Notes: generated from the letters alone by a model not told the origin. A DNA stretch of 64,000 bases from an uncultured Eremococcus sp. (GCA_943914835.1 CALUDO010000003.1:43578-107577), one strand, 5' to 3'. Counted from the stretch's first letter, positions 8,627 through 17,346 are shown. Translations and numbers: made by a program.

Positions 8627-9655
8627 TTATTTAACAGCTTCTGCCCAATCAGTTACTTCACCTAAGAAGATTTGTTTGATTGTGTCTAATTTAAGATCTT
8701 CAGCAGGGTTTTCAGAGTTAACAACAACTGCGATACCATCAATCGCAATAACATCTGAATCTAATGCTGCATTTTCATCTTCAGATAATTCACGAGAAGC
8801 CATACCTAAGTCAGCAGTTCCGTCTTGAGCTGCTTCCATACCTGCAGATGAACCGTTTGAAGTGATGTTGATAGTCACTTTATCGTTCAATTTCATGTAT
8901 TCTTCTGCTAATTTTTCCATTAGAGGAGATACAGAAGTAGAACCAACCACTTCGATAGTTCCTTCTAGACCAGCTGCTTCGTAAGAAGGTAATTCAGCGC
9001 CTTCTTCTGAAGATGCTTCCTCAGTTGATTCTTCTTCAGTTGATTCTTCTGAAGTTTCTTCTTCAGTAGATTCTTCTGAAGTTGCTTCTTCAGTAGATTC
9101 TTCTTCAGTAGATTCTTCTGAAGTTGCTTCTTCAGTAGATTCTTCTGAAGTTTCTTCTTCATTAGTTCCAGCAGAAGAGATGTATCCTTCTTCTTCTACA
9201 ATAGCTTGACCTTCAGCTGAATGAATATAAGTTAAGAAGTCAGAAGCAACATCTGACATTTCGTTATCTTTACTCCAAGCTACGTTAAATGGACGAGCGA
9301 TAGCATAGTCTCCAGACTTGATGTTTTCAGGAGTTGCTTCAACACCATCAACCTTAACAGCTTTGACTGAATCATCTAGAGATCCTAAAGAGATGTAACC
9401 AATTGCTTGAGCATCTCCAGCAACAGTTGTCATAACTCCATTAGTTGAGTTTTGAATTGATGCTGATTGAACAGTCATATCATCGTCGTTTTCATCTACA
9501 ACACCAACGATTTCAACGAAAGCTCCACGAGTACCTGAACCATCTTCACGTGAAATTACGTTGATAGCTCCTTCTTGAGCGAAAACAGGGGCAACTGCAG
9601 ATAGTACTAATCCAGCGGTTGCAAGAACTGGCATTGCTTTTAGTGATTTTTTCAT
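8627..9655 (-). CDS. pstS: Phosphate-binding protein PstS, circularly permuted
   Basis: Extracytoplasmic phosphate receptor of the Pst ABC importer, 342 residues, with the halves in reversed order. Residues 1-26 are a signal peptide ending VFA. Residues 27-160 match the usual C-terminal half (VISREDGSGTRGAF phosphate loop, IGYISLGSL, ending EEEGYIS). Residues 165-222 are a Glu/Ser/Thr repeat linker. Residues 231-342 match the usual N-terminal half (EVVGSTSVSPLMEKL, LGMASREL, IALDGIAVVVN-like, ending LGEVTDWAEAVK). No lipobox cysteine is present, unlike most Gram-positive PstS. It is the last pst gene and has its own PhoP-type promoter. I recall similarly ordered PstS-like proteins in some Clostridia but cannot verify this here. 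Confidence 0.9.
   Translation of the reverse strand: MKKSLKAMPVLATAGLVLSAVAPVFAQEGAINVISREDGSGTRGAFVEIVGVVDENDDDMTVQSASIQNSTNGVMTTVAGDAQAIGYISLGSLDDSVKAVKVDGVEATPENIKSGDYAIARPFNVAWSKDNEMSDVASDFLTYIHSAEGQAIVEEEGYISSAGTNEEETSEESTEEATSEESTEEESTEEATSEESTEEETSEESTEEESTEEASSEEGAELPSYEAAGLEGTIEVVGSTSVSPLMEKLAEEYMKLNDKVTINITSNGSSAGMEAAQDGTADLGMASRELSEDENAALDSDVIAIDGIAVVVNSENPAEDLKLDTIKQIFLGEVTDWAEAVK
8990..9163 (-). repeat. In-frame tandem repeat encoding the PstS Glu/Ser/Thr linker
   Basis: About 174 bp of degenerate tandem repeats built from units coding (S)EESTEE and ATSEE. The unit GAATCTACTGAAGAA recurs with minor changes. It encodes the acidic linker joining the two swapped halves of PstS and could vary in length by slippage in 3-nt multiples. 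Confidence 0.85.
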
Positions 9656-9742
9656 GTTAAAAAATCTCTCCTTTTATTTTTTACAAAAACAACAAACAAC
9701 TACTAATCACTCGTATGATGATTTCTCATCTATACAAGAATC

Positions 9743-9796
9743 AGTATACCACCCTAATATAAATTCAATGTAAATCTATTGTAAATTTATTGTAAA
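9743..9796 (-). promoter_or_regulatory. pstS promoter with three PhoP boxes
   Basis: On the minus strand, three TTTACA hexamers (at 9796-9791, 9785-9780 and 9774-9769) repeat with an exact 11-bp period. This matches the known Firmicutes PhoP-box pattern of TT(A/C/T)ACA direct repeats. An extended -10 (TGGTATACT, hexamer 9748-9743) follows about 20 bp downstream, with no good -35. The layout fits activation by phosphorylated PhoP. Confidence 0.75.
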
Positions 9797-9809
9797 TTAT
9801 TAGGTTGGC

Positions 9810-10466
9810 TTAATTCAATTCTACTATAGCTCCGGTCTTCATATAAATGATTTGCTCACAAATATTAGAAACATAGTCTCCAATCCGCTCCAAGTTATTG
9901 GCAATACCGATGTAAGAGATTCCCAAAGGAACAACTTCAGTATTATATTCCATTCGCTTAGATGACTCACGATACATCTTCTTCAATAAGGCATCTACTT
10001 CTGCATCTTTGGCAGCAATTTGGTTGGCTTGGTCAACATCTACAGCTGCCAGAGCTTCGATAACACTGGATAACATGTCTCCCACTGGTTGAGCCATCTG
10101 TCTGACAATGTCATCTAATTCTTCAACGTCAGAGTTATCATCTGTTTGGCGAATAACAGCTTTAGCAATTGAGACAGCGTGGTCAGCTAAGCGTTCAAAA
10201 TCATTAGATGAAATCAAAGCTGCAAAGACCCGTCTTAAATCATCTGCCACCGGTTGTTGTAAGGCAATAATCTTGTAAGCTGTTTGCTCAATCTCAATGG
10301 TTAAATTATTAATATGTAAGTCATCTGCGACAAGTTGCTCTGCTAGATCCTTATCACGTTCATAAAAGGCCTTCAAAGCCTTATGAAATGCTTCATTGGC
10401 GGCATTTCCAAGACGAGTAATATCACTTGATAGGGCCACTAATTCTTCTTCAAATTGTGTTCTCAT
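9810..10466 (-). CDS. phoU: Phosphate transport regulator PhoU
   Basis: Cytosolic all-helical protein of 218 residues with two PhoU repeats; each has the metal-binding E/DxxxD pattern seen here as DLRRVFAALISSNDFERLADHA and NNLERIGDYVSNICE-type motifs. PhoU links the Pst transporter with the PhoR kinase, damping the phosphate-starvation signal when phosphate is plentiful. It follows pstB by 24 nt in the pstC-pstA-pstB-phoU operon. No terminator separates it from the pstS promoter, so read-through into pstS is possible. Confidence 0.95.
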   Translation of the reverse strand: MRTQFEEELVALSSDITRLGNAANEAFHKALKAFYERDKDLAEQLVADDLHINNLTIEIEQTAYKIIALQQPVADDLRRVFAALISSNDFERLADHAVSIAKAVIRQTDDNSDVEELDDIVRQMAQPVGDMLSSVIEALAAVDVDQANQIAAKDAEVDALLKKMYRESSKRMEYNTEVVPLGISYIGIANNLERIGDYVSNICEQIIYMKTGAIVELN

Positions 10467-10490
10467 TATTTTACCTCCATTGCCTTAGAA

Positions 10491-11252
10491 TTATCCGAAA
10501 CGACCAGAAATGTAATCATTTGTTCTTTGATCCACAGGGGTTGAGAAGATCTTTTCAGTTTCATCAAACTCAACCACTTCCCCTGTTAAGAAGAAGGCTG
10601 TCTTATCAGAAATCCGAGCCGCTTGTTGCATGTTATGGGTTACAATTACCACAGTATATTTATCCTTCAGATCATGAACCAATTCTTCAATTTTGTTGGT
10701 TGAAATAGGGTCCAAGGCAGAGGTAGGTTCATCCATTAACAAGACTTCAGGATTGTTGGCAATAGCGCGAGCAATACAAATACGTTGTTGTTGCCCTCCG
10801 GAAATATCCGTCGCCTTACGGTCTAGTTTATCCTTAACTTCATCCCAGATAGCCGCACCACGAAGACTCTCTTCCACAATTTGGTCTAGCTCTTTACTAT
10901 CTTTAATACCATGGGTACGTGGACCATAAGCAATGTTATCGTAGATTGATTTAGGAAAGGGGTTAGGATGTTGGAATACCATTCCTACCCGACGACGAAG
11001 AACATTGACATCATAATTTTTTTGGTAGATATCTTCTCCATCTAGCTCAATCAGACCATCCACCTTAGCCCCTGGAACAAGGTCTTGCATTCGATTCAAG
11101 GTTTTTAGAAAGGTAGACTTCCCACACCCTGAAGGACCAATAAAGGCTGTCACTAGGTTCTCTTCAATTTCCATATTGATGTTTTTCAAGGCGTGAAAGT
11201 CGCCATAATGAAAGTCTAAATCTTTGATGTTAAATTTAATCGGTTTTGTCAT
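10491..11252 (-). CDS. pstB: Phosphate ABC transporter ATP-binding protein
   Basis: ATPase subunit of the high-affinity phosphate importer, 253 residues, cytosolic. Walker [10 protein letters not shown] (about residues 39-47), Q-loop [11 protein letters not shown] typical of PstB, signature ISGGQQQR, Walker [14 protein letters not shown] and the switch histidine in [12 protein letters not shown] are all intact. It begins 2 nt after pstA and is followed by phoU, so the three are translated from one transcript. Confidence 0.97.
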   Translation of the reverse strand: MTKPIKFNIKDLDFHYGDFHALKNINMEIEENLVTAFIGPSGCGKSTFLKTLNRMQDLVPGAKVDGLIELDGEDIYQKNYDVNVLRRRVGMVFQHPNPFPKSIYDNIAYGPRTHGIKDSKELDQIVEESLRGAAIWDEVKDKLDRKATDISGGQQQRICIARAIANNPEVLLMDEPTSALDPISTNKIEELVHDLKDKYTVVIVTHNMQQAARISDKTAFFLTGEVVEFDETEKIFSTPVDQRTNDYISGRFG

Positions 11253-11254
11253 GT

Positions 11255-12073
11255 TTATTTTCCTCCTGCGCCTAATTTATTACTTAACCAAGTTGAGAAT
11301 GCATTAACTATTAAGACAATGATAACTAAGACTGTGGCTGTTGAGTACGCCTCTTGAACGTGGAAACCTTCTTGGGACAGGACATACATGTGAACCGCTA
11401 GTGTCCGACCAGAATCTGATAGTCGGGTTAACATAGATGAGGAAGACCCAAGAGTGTAAATTAAAGCAGCTGATTCGCCAACAATCCGTCCGATAGCAAG
11501 AATAACACCAGACAAAATCCCTGGCATAGCTACAGGAAGAACGACTGTAAAGATTGTCCGTAATTTACCGGCTCCCAAGGCCAGTGACCCCATACGTAAT
11601 TCATCATTAACCGACAAAAGAGCTTCTTCTGTGGATGAAATAATAATTGGTAAAATCATAATCGTGATTGTCAGAATCCCAGCTGTGTGAGAGTAACCTT
11701 CTTTTAATTGGATAACAAAGAAAAGCATCCCAAACAGACCGTATACGATTGAAGGAACAGCCGCCAAGGTATCCGTCGCTAATCGAATTAGAGAGAGAAA
11801 TTTATTCTTACGATCAGCATATTCTACCAAGTAGAAACCTGTAAAAACACCAATTGGCACTGCAATGAGTAGAGACAGGAGAACGATAACTAGGGTCGAA
11901 ATAATCGCTGGCATCATTGACACGTTTTGTGTAGTGTAGTGCCACGCAAACATTTCCAGATTAAGGGAAGGAATTCCTTTATATAGGATGAATCCGACAA
12001 TAAAAAGGAGGATAAACAAGGTGAATAAACCAGATAACCAAACTAGGCCTTTAACTAATCCATTCTTCTTCAT
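11255..12073 (-). CDS. pstA: Phosphate ABC transporter permease PstA
   Basis: Inner-membrane permease subunit, 272 residues with six hydrophobic segments. The first is at about residues 12-32. The permease loop with the conserved [24 protein letters not shown] pattern, which docks onto the ATPase, lies at about 150-172, and [23 protein letters not shown] sequence follows. It pairs with PstC to form the channel. Two bases separate it from both pstC and pstB. Confidence 0.95.
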   Translation of the reverse strand: MKKNGLVKGLVWLSGLFTLFILLFIVGFILYKGIPSLNLEMFAWHYTTQNVSMMPAIISTLVIVLLSLLIAVPIGVFTGFYLVEYADRKNKFLSLIRLATDTLAAVPSIVYGLFGMLFFVIQLKEGYSHTAGILTITIMILPIIISSTEEALLSVNDELRMGSLALGAGKLRTIFTVVLPVAMPGILSGVILAIGRIVGESAALIYTLGSSSSMLTRLSDSGRTLAVHMYVLSQEGFHVQEAYSTATVLVIIVLIVNAFSTWLSNKLGAGGK

Positions 12074-12075
12074 TC

Positions 12076-12942
12076 CTAGTCATCTCCTTTCGACTTAACA
12101 AACATGAAGACCGCATTAATAATGATAATAAATACAAAGAGAACAACGGAAGTCGCAATCAGCGCTTCCCGGTGACGACCATGAGCATAACCCATTTCTA
12201 GTACAATATTGGTAGTCAAGGTCCGAACACCTGAACCTAATCCCTTTGTTGGAAGCATAGGTTGGTTCCCAGTCACCAAGATAACCGCCATGGTTTCACC
12301 AATGGCCCGACCAATTCCTAAAATAATAGCCGATAGGATTCCTGATTTAGCCGCTGGAACCACCACATTCATAACAGATCGCTCATGCGTTGCTCCCAAA
12401 CCGATTGAAGCTGAATAGTAAGACCCTGGCACTGCTCTTAAGGCTGATTCAGACAAGCCAATAATAGTAGGCAGGATCATAATACCTAAGAGGATTGAAG
12501 CAGTGAAGATGTTCATCCCTGTTCCTCCAAAAATATCCCTAGAAATAGGCACAAAAATTTGCAAAGCAAAGAAACCATATACAATGGATGGGATAGCCGC
12601 CATCAAATTAATCGCTGGTTTTGCTAACCGATATAATTTTGGGGGACAGAAGAAGGCCATAAAGACAGCTGTCAAAATACCGATAGGGACCCCAACAATA
12701 ACTGCACCCAAGGTCACTATAATTGATCCCACAATCATTGGGAAAATCCCAAATTGGGCATTCGATGCTGTCGGACGCCATACTTGACCGAATAAGAAAT
12801 TGCCTACGCCTTCCTCCATAATAAAAGGTAGACCACCCTTGAAAATAAAGTAAAAAATCAAGATGATCGACACTATGGACAAGGAAGCACAGAGGACAAA
12901 AACATATTTCATAAATGTTTCTTTGAAATCACTACTGGACAT
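12076..12942 (-). CDS. pstC: Phosphate ABC transporter permease PstC
   Basis: Second permease subunit, 288 residues, with a long N-terminal membrane segment (about 12-37) and five more. The ATPase-docking loop (ESALRAVPGSYYSASIGLGATHERS) is at about 166-190, followed by GIGRAIGETMAVILVTGN. The ATG at 12942 is preferred because GAGGAG lies 7 nt upstream; five extra upstream codons in the open frame have no ribosome binding site. First gene of the pstCAB-phoU operon, with a PhoP-box promoter directly upstream. Confidence 0.95.
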   Translation of the reverse strand: MSSSDFKETFMKYVFVLCASLSIVSIILIFYFIFKGGLPFIMEEGVGNFLFGQVWRPTASNAQFGIFPMIVGSIIVTLGAVIVGVPIGILTAVFMAFFCPPKLYRLAKPAINLMAAIPSIVYGFFALQIFVPISRDIFGGTGMNIFTASILLGIMILPTIIGLSESALRAVPGSYYSASIGLGATHERSVMNVVVPAAKSGILSAIILGIGRAIGETMAVILVTGNQPMLPTKGLGSGVRTLTTNIVLEMGYAHGRHREALIATSVVLFVFIIIINAVFMFVKSKGDD

Positions 12943-12994
12943 ACAAATTCTCCTCATTTAATTTTTTCGGACTTTATTCAAAGTAACCATACTC

Positions 12995-13070
12995 ATTGTA
13001 CCTGCCCATTGTAAAAGCAATGTAAATTTTATGTAAAGTTGAAGCTTTTTTCTTTACATAACCGTTTACA
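12995..13070 (-). promoter_or_regulatory. pstC promoter with PhoP-box array
   Basis: Minus-strand TTTACA hexamers at 13037-13032, 13026-13021 and 13015-13010 (the first reads CTTTACAT, the last CTTTTACA-like) are spaced exactly 11 bp, as upstream of pstS. A -10 TACAAT (13000-12995) lies 9 bp beyond the last box. Two more TTTACA hexamers on the plus strand (13053-13058 and 13065-13070, 12 bp apart) face the other way. The region also holds a weak catabolite-response-like match (TGTAAACGGTTATG), which I do not call. Confidence 0.75.
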
Positions 13071-13089
13071 TTGCTTTATTTGTATTTAT

Positions 13090-14808
13090 TTAATTTTTCG
13101 GCAGGAAGACTTTAAAGGTCGACCCCTTACCCACTTGACTTGACACTGTAATAGTACCACCTAGTAGTTTAACTAAGTTACGAACAATAGATAGCCCCAA
13201 GCCAGTTCCACCAGAGTTTCGACTTCGACCTTTATCCACTCGGTAGAAACGTTCAAAAATCCGTTCTTGATCTTCTTCAGGGATACCGATTCCTGTATCG
13301 GATACCTGGATTAAGAAGCCATCCGTTACTTCCTCGACAGCCAAGAGGAGCTCGCCCCCCTGTTCAGAGTAGTTAATCGCATTGTCAATTAAATTAGTCA
13401 TGATTTGTTCTACTCGATGTTGGTTGCTATGGATAGGCAAGTGGCTCTTGTTAGAACTGAAATTCGTCTTGATATCTTTGTCCGTAACTTTTTTATCAAA
13501 TAGCTTAAGAATTGTTTGACCACTTTCTACTAGATCAAAGACCTTGCCTTCTAAAGGCTCGTCCTTTTTTTCAACCCGAGAAAGTTCCAAGATATCACCA
13601 ATGATAACTTCTAAGCGGTGACTTTCTTTAGCAATAATACTCACAAACTGTTTGGCTAGGGTGGGATCATCTAAGGCCCCATCCAAAAGGGTTTCCGAAA
13701 ATCCCTTGATAGCAGTCACTGGTGTCCGTAATTCATGTGACGCATTGGCAACAAATTCAGTTCGAATCGTCTCCAACTTCCGATTCCGGGTAATATCATA
13801 GAGCAAAACCAGGATAGATCGATGAGCCTCAGTTTGAAGGCCGAACTGATAAGGGATGATATTCACATCAATCATGCGAGACTCAGGGATATAGAATTCA
13901 ATTTCTTCCTGTATCCGCTGACCATCCACCTGGACTGTTTCAATAAGCTCCACTAAACGAACCGATTGAATGAGGGCATCAAAAGGTCGGTCCACCATTC
14001 GCGTCTTCAAATTTAAAATCGACAAGGCTTCGGGATTAATAATCTCAATCTGATCGTTTTCATCAATCAGAACGACTCCCAAGTTGAGATGGTCCAGTAA
14101 GAGAGCCAATCGACCTTCACTATCCTTATACTTCTGAGACTCTTCCTTGACGCGGTCAACCAAGTTGCCGGCCGCCTCATCTAAGTCCGTGATACTGGCT
14201 AAATTACTTGAAATTGATCGGTAAGAAAAGTCACTTGCCATGGACGTGTTCAATTGATTAGACATTTGCCGAACAGGTTTGGTAATACATTGATAAATAA
14301 GAATCCGCCCAAGTACAAAAATGACAGCAATAATTAGCGCTAAGTATAATTTAATCTTCTGAAACAAAGCATTCAACACTGTAAAATATTTTTGCGGATA
14401 GAGTAAATATTGAGGAGGTCGCTGGGCTGGGGCTGGATACTTCTGCCAGTATATCCCTTTTAATTCACCCACCTCCGCTTGGGATGACAAAATATGTTCT
14501 TCCACTTGATTGGGGGTCATAGGGCTTGAGCGAACCAAGTCTGACTGACCCACAACCAAAAAATTGGCATCCGTCTTGGTTTCTAATGGATAAAGTTCAG
14601 AAGCTAGGATTTGATGTACTGCAGCCGATAGTTGATCATCATTAGTATCTACTATGACCCATTGCTTAATCTCATCTCGCAATTGTTCCTGAATGACTCG
14701 ACTTTCAATCTGGTCCAAGCAAAAGAATAAAGCTAGGTAAAGAATAAACAGAAACAGAAAGAGGCGTAAAAAAGACCAAGAAACCAACCGTCTTTGCCAG
14801 GGTCTCAT
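13090..14808 (-). CDS. phoR: Phosphate-starvation sensor histidine kinase PhoR
   Basis: Membrane histidine kinase of 572 residues that phosphorylates PhoP. Order: membrane segment 1 (about 14-31), extracytoplasmic domain (32-152), membrane segment 2 (154-172), HAMP (173-225), PAS (about 232-345), dimerisation/H-box NASHELRTP with His358, and a HATPase domain with N box (NLIDNAINYS), G1 (DTGIGIP) and G2 (GGTGLGLSIV). The start ATG overlaps the phoP stop (ATGA). It is the classic Firmicutes PhoR layout, and the downstream pst genes confirm the role. Confidence 0.94.
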   Translation of the reverse strand: MRPWQRRLVSWSFLRLFLFLFILYLALFFCLDQIESRVIQEQLRDEIKQWVIVDTNDDQLSAAVHQILASELYPLETKTDANFLVVGQSDLVRSSPMTPNQVEEHILSSQAEVGELKGIYWQKYPAPAQRPPQYLLYPQKYFTVLNALFQKIKLYLALIIAVIFVLGRILIYQCITKPVRQMSNQLNTSMASDFSYRSISSNLASITDLDEAAGNLVDRVKEESQKYKDSEGRLALLLDHLNLGVVLIDENDQIEIINPEALSILNLKTRMVDRPFDALIQSVRLVELIETVQVDGQRIQEEIEFYIPESRMIDVNIIPYQFGLQTEAHRSILVLLYDITRNRKLETIRTEFVANASHELRTPVTAIKGFSETLLDGALDDPTLAKQFVSIIAKESHRLEVIIGDILELSRVEKKDEPLEGKVFDLVESGQTILKLFDKKVTDKDIKTNFSSNKSHLPIHSNQHRVEQIMTNLIDNAINYSEQGGELLLAVEEVTDGFLIQVSDTGIGIPEEDQERIFERFYRVDKGRSRNSGGTGLGLSIVRNLVKLLGGTITVSSQVGKGSTFKVFLPKN

Positions 14809-15611
14809 TCTTCTGGCACCTCAAACTTATAACCAAATCCCCGCATAGTCTTGATGTATTTAGGATGTCTAGAATTCTCCTCGATTTTCTCCCGCAAGTG
14901 ACTAATGTGTACATCAACAATTCGTGTCTCACCTACATAGTCGAAATCCCAAATCGAGGTTAAAAGTTGTTCTCTAGACAGAATGCGCCCCTTACGGGTC
15001 ACCATATAAACTAAAAGCTCAAATTCTTTCGGAGTAATGTCTACTTTCTCTTCACGCACCCTTACTTCATAGTGTTCAGGGTAAATCTCGATATCCCCCA
15101 CTCGAATTAAACGGCTTTCTTTAGTAATTTTGTTCCCTATACCCAATTCTATATTCTTCTCATACTCGTGGCGAAGTTGTTCCAATTCAATATCCACTGC
15201 TTCTTGATGCGTTTCTTCTTTCTCCTGAGGACTGATCACTCCCCGAGCTCTAGTCCGCCGTTGAATGGCTTTGATTCGCGCAATGACTTCCCTTGGGCTA
15301 AAGGGTTTGGTCATATAATCATCCGCTCCCAACTCCAAGCCAATGACCTTATCATATTCTTCATCTTTGGCAGTTAACATCAAAATAGGTGTCTCCACTC
15401 CATTCTGGCGAACCTTTCGACAAATATCCATCCCATCCATTCCAGGCAACATTACATCCAGGATAATAAAGTCAAAGGTCCCATCACTAATCATTTGATA
15501 GGCCTGACTTCCATTATCAACACTTGATACCTGGTAGCCGGCTTGCTTCAAATTATATTCCAATAAGGTTAGAATCGATGCTTCGTCATCAACAATGAGG
15601 ATATGTTCCAT
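14805..15611 (-). CDS. phoP: Phosphate-regulon response regulator PhoP
   Basis: OmpR-type DNA-binding regulator, 268 residues from the ATG at 15611 (GAGGG upstream; the longer open frame upstream has no ribosome binding site). The receiver domain (1-120) has the acidic pair DDE near residue 8-10 and the phosphoacceptor in IILDVMLPGMDG. A winged-helix domain (about 165-265) contains DITPKEFELL and GFGYKF. The linker between them is long (about 45 residues, with a charged helical stretch), longer than I expect for B. subtilis PhoP. It probably binds the 11-bp TTTACA arrays upstream of pstC and pstS. Confidence 0.93.
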   Translation of the reverse strand: MEHILIVDDEASILTLLEYNLKQAGYQVSSVDNGSQAYQMISDGTFDFIILDVMLPGMDGMDICRKVRQNGVETPILMLTAKDEEYDKVIGLELGADDYMTKPFSPREVIARIKAIQRRTRARGVISPQEKEETHQEAVDIELEQLRHEYEKNIELGIGNKITKESRLIRVGDIEIYPEHYEVRVREEKVDITPKEFELLVYMVTRKGRILSREQLLTSIWDFDYVGETRIVDVHISHLREKIEENSRHPKYIKTMRGFGYKFEVPEE

Positions 15612-15694
15612 CACGAATCCCTCTTTCCTGGCAAATTTTCTTCTTTTCAATCTTACCAAACTCCTAGAATTTTTGAAACAATGACTCCCTAAGA

Positions 15695-15748
15695 CAAAAA
15701 ACAACCCTCAGTCAGCTAGGCTCCAAACCACTAGCAACTGAGGGTGTT
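15695..15748 (-). terminator. Intrinsic terminator after ftsX
   Basis: Long hairpin: CCTCAGT pairs with ACTGAGG and GCTAG with CTAGC around a short loop, with TTTTTTG following on the minus strand. Confidence 0.85.
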
Positions 15749-15781
15749 TATAATCATTGACTAAATAGCCAACACTGTGCT

Positions 15782-16672
15782 TTAAATTCTTAAGTATCGT
15801 TTGGTAGATCTTCTTGCTCCATATATTCCCAGGAAGCTACCTACAAGTAGAAGTCCTGCTCCAAGGTACCAAAGCAGGGGCCAAATAGAGACGAAATGAA
15901 TAATCCGAGCCCCAAAAAGATCAATAGTAGCGGATTGAAATCCATTATAAATAGCATAAAGTAAAACAGTCGCTAGGACCGCACTCAAGATTCCCATAAA
16001 GAGTCCTTCATAAACAAAAGGGGCCCGAATGTATCCTTTACTTGCTCCAACTAGACGCATAATATCAATCTCTTGGCCTCGGGCATGAATAGTTAAACGA
16101 ATGGTGTTGGATATCAAAAGAATAGCGATGACAACGAGGATGGCAGCTAGTAGCGCCAGAACAATGCGCGCCACATTAATGGTTTGGAGAAGGTTTTCGG
16201 TGTCGATGTCCCCGTAGGTTACCTCAAGAGCGTATGGGAATTCAGCAATCTTATCCCGGACTTCTTTAAGGTACTGGGTATCATCCACATCGACCAAGAA
16301 GACATTATAGAAGGGATTGGAGTCTCCACTGAACAGTTCAAATTCCTCTCCCATCTGATCCACTAGGGAATCATATTCTTCTTCCTTGCTCCGATAGCTC
16401 ACTTGGGCTACGTGGTCAATCCCTTCTATATCTTCTTTCAGCTTGGCCTCATCTTCCGAACTTGCAGCCAGGTCGATATGGGTTCGTATCTTGACTCCTT
16501 CTTCAATATCTTGAGTCACTTGGTCAATATTTTGAACCAAGAGGACAAAGCCTCCCATCATAATCAAAGTCAAGGTCATTGTCAGAAGGGTTGCAATGGT
16601 CATCCAACCATTGCGAAAGAGATTACGAAAAGCATCCCGAATATGTCTAAAGAAATTACGCAAGAATGTCAT
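15782..16672 (-). CDS. ftsX: Cell-division protein FtsX
   Basis: Membrane partner of the FtsE ATPase, 296 residues. It has an N-terminal membrane segment (about 23-45), an extracytoplasmic domain (about 46-165) and three C-terminal membrane segments, the MacB/FtsX fold. In Gram-positives FtsEX activates peptidoglycan hydrolases (PcsB or CwlO type) through the extracytoplasmic domain. The start overlaps the ftsE stop by 4 nt. The conserved IDIMRLVGASKGYIRAPF loop, typical of FtsX, lies at about 200-217. Confidence 0.95.
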   Translation of the reverse strand: MTFLRNFFRHIRDAFRNLFRNGWMTIATLLTMTLTLIMMGGFVLLVQNIDQVTQDIEEGVKIRTHIDLAASSEDEAKLKEDIEGIDHVAQVSYRSKEEEYDSLVDQMGEEFELFSGDSNPFYNVFLVDVDDTQYLKEVRDKIAEFPYALEVTYGDIDTENLLQTINVARIVLALLAAILVVIAILLISNTIRLTIHARGQEIDIMRLVGASKGYIRAPFVYEGLFMGILSAVLATVLLYAIYNGFQSATIDLFGARIIHFVSIWPLLWYLGAGLLLVGSFLGIYGARRSTKRYLRI

Positions 16673-17346
16673 TTGTACTCACCTTCCAATTCATCCGAAA
16701 TCAATCGTCCACTATCTAAGCGGATGACCCGGTGTCTGAATTCATCAACCAACTGGTTGTTGTGGGTGCCCATAATGACTGTCGTCCCTTTTTGGTGGAT
16801 TTTCTCCAAGAGGACAAAAATATCTCGAGCTGTCTTAGGATCTAGGTTACCCGTCGGTTCATCAGCAATAATTATTGCTGGATCATTGGCAATAGCCCGA
16901 GCAATGGCTACCCTTTGCTGCTCTCCTCCAGATAGTTCATCCGGATATTGGTTAGCCTTATGGCTGAGCCCAACCAAGTCTAAGACCTGGGGCACCCTTT
17001 CCTTGATTACCTTAGACCGACTTCCAATGGCTTCTAACGCATAGGCAACATTTTCAAAAACCGTAAGCTTAGGTAAAAGTTTAAAATCCTGGAAAATCAC
17101 ACTAACATGGCGTCTTAACTGGGGGATTTCTCTTTCTTTAATAGCGTGGACTTGAAACCGTCCTACCGAAACCTTCCCCTTAGTTACATCTTCATCTCGG
17201 TAGAGCAATTTCATTAGGGTAGACTTACCAGACCCACTTGGGCCTACAATATATACAAATTCCCCTTGTTCAATCCGCAAGTTGATGTTACGAAGGGCCC
17301 AGACTCCATTATCATACTGTTTACTGACTTTTGTCATTTGAATCAT
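16669..17346 (-). CDS. ftsE: Cell-division ATP-binding protein FtsE
   Basis: Cytosolic ABC ATPase that drives FtsX, 225 residues, the usual length. Walker A GPSGSGKST (about 36-44), signature LSGGEQQR, Walker B IIIADEPTGNLDP and the H-loop MGTHN are intact. The start at 17346 has AGGTGG 11 nt upstream; an ATG three codons later is possible. It precedes ftsX with a 4-nt overlap and follows prfB, the conserved Firmicutes order. Confidence 0.95.
   Translation of the reverse strand: MIQMTKVSKQYDNGVWALRNINLRIEQGEFVYIVGPSGSGKSTLMKLLYRDEDVTKGKVSVGRFQVHAIKEREIPQLRRHVSVIFQDFKLLPKLTVFENVAYALEAIGSRSKVIKERVPQVLDLVGLSHKANQYPDELSGGEQQRVAIARAIANDPAIIIADEPTGNLDPKTARDIFVLLEKIHQKGTTVIMGTHNNQLVDEFRHRVIRLDSGRLISDELEGEYK

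Noticed and set aside
8965..9162. Lys/Leu/Gln-rich 65-codon ORF within pstS
   Set aside because: A frame shadow of the Glu/Ser/Thr repeat in pstS; no ribosome binding site.
13057..13070. cre site upstream of pstC
   Set aside because: TGTAAACGGTTATG differs from the consensus at the last two positions and lies within PhoP boxes, which explain TTTACA.
16403..17044. 213-codon plus-strand ORF antisense to ftsX-ftsE
   Set aside because: Overlaps two intact, well-conserved genes on the other strand and has no family features.
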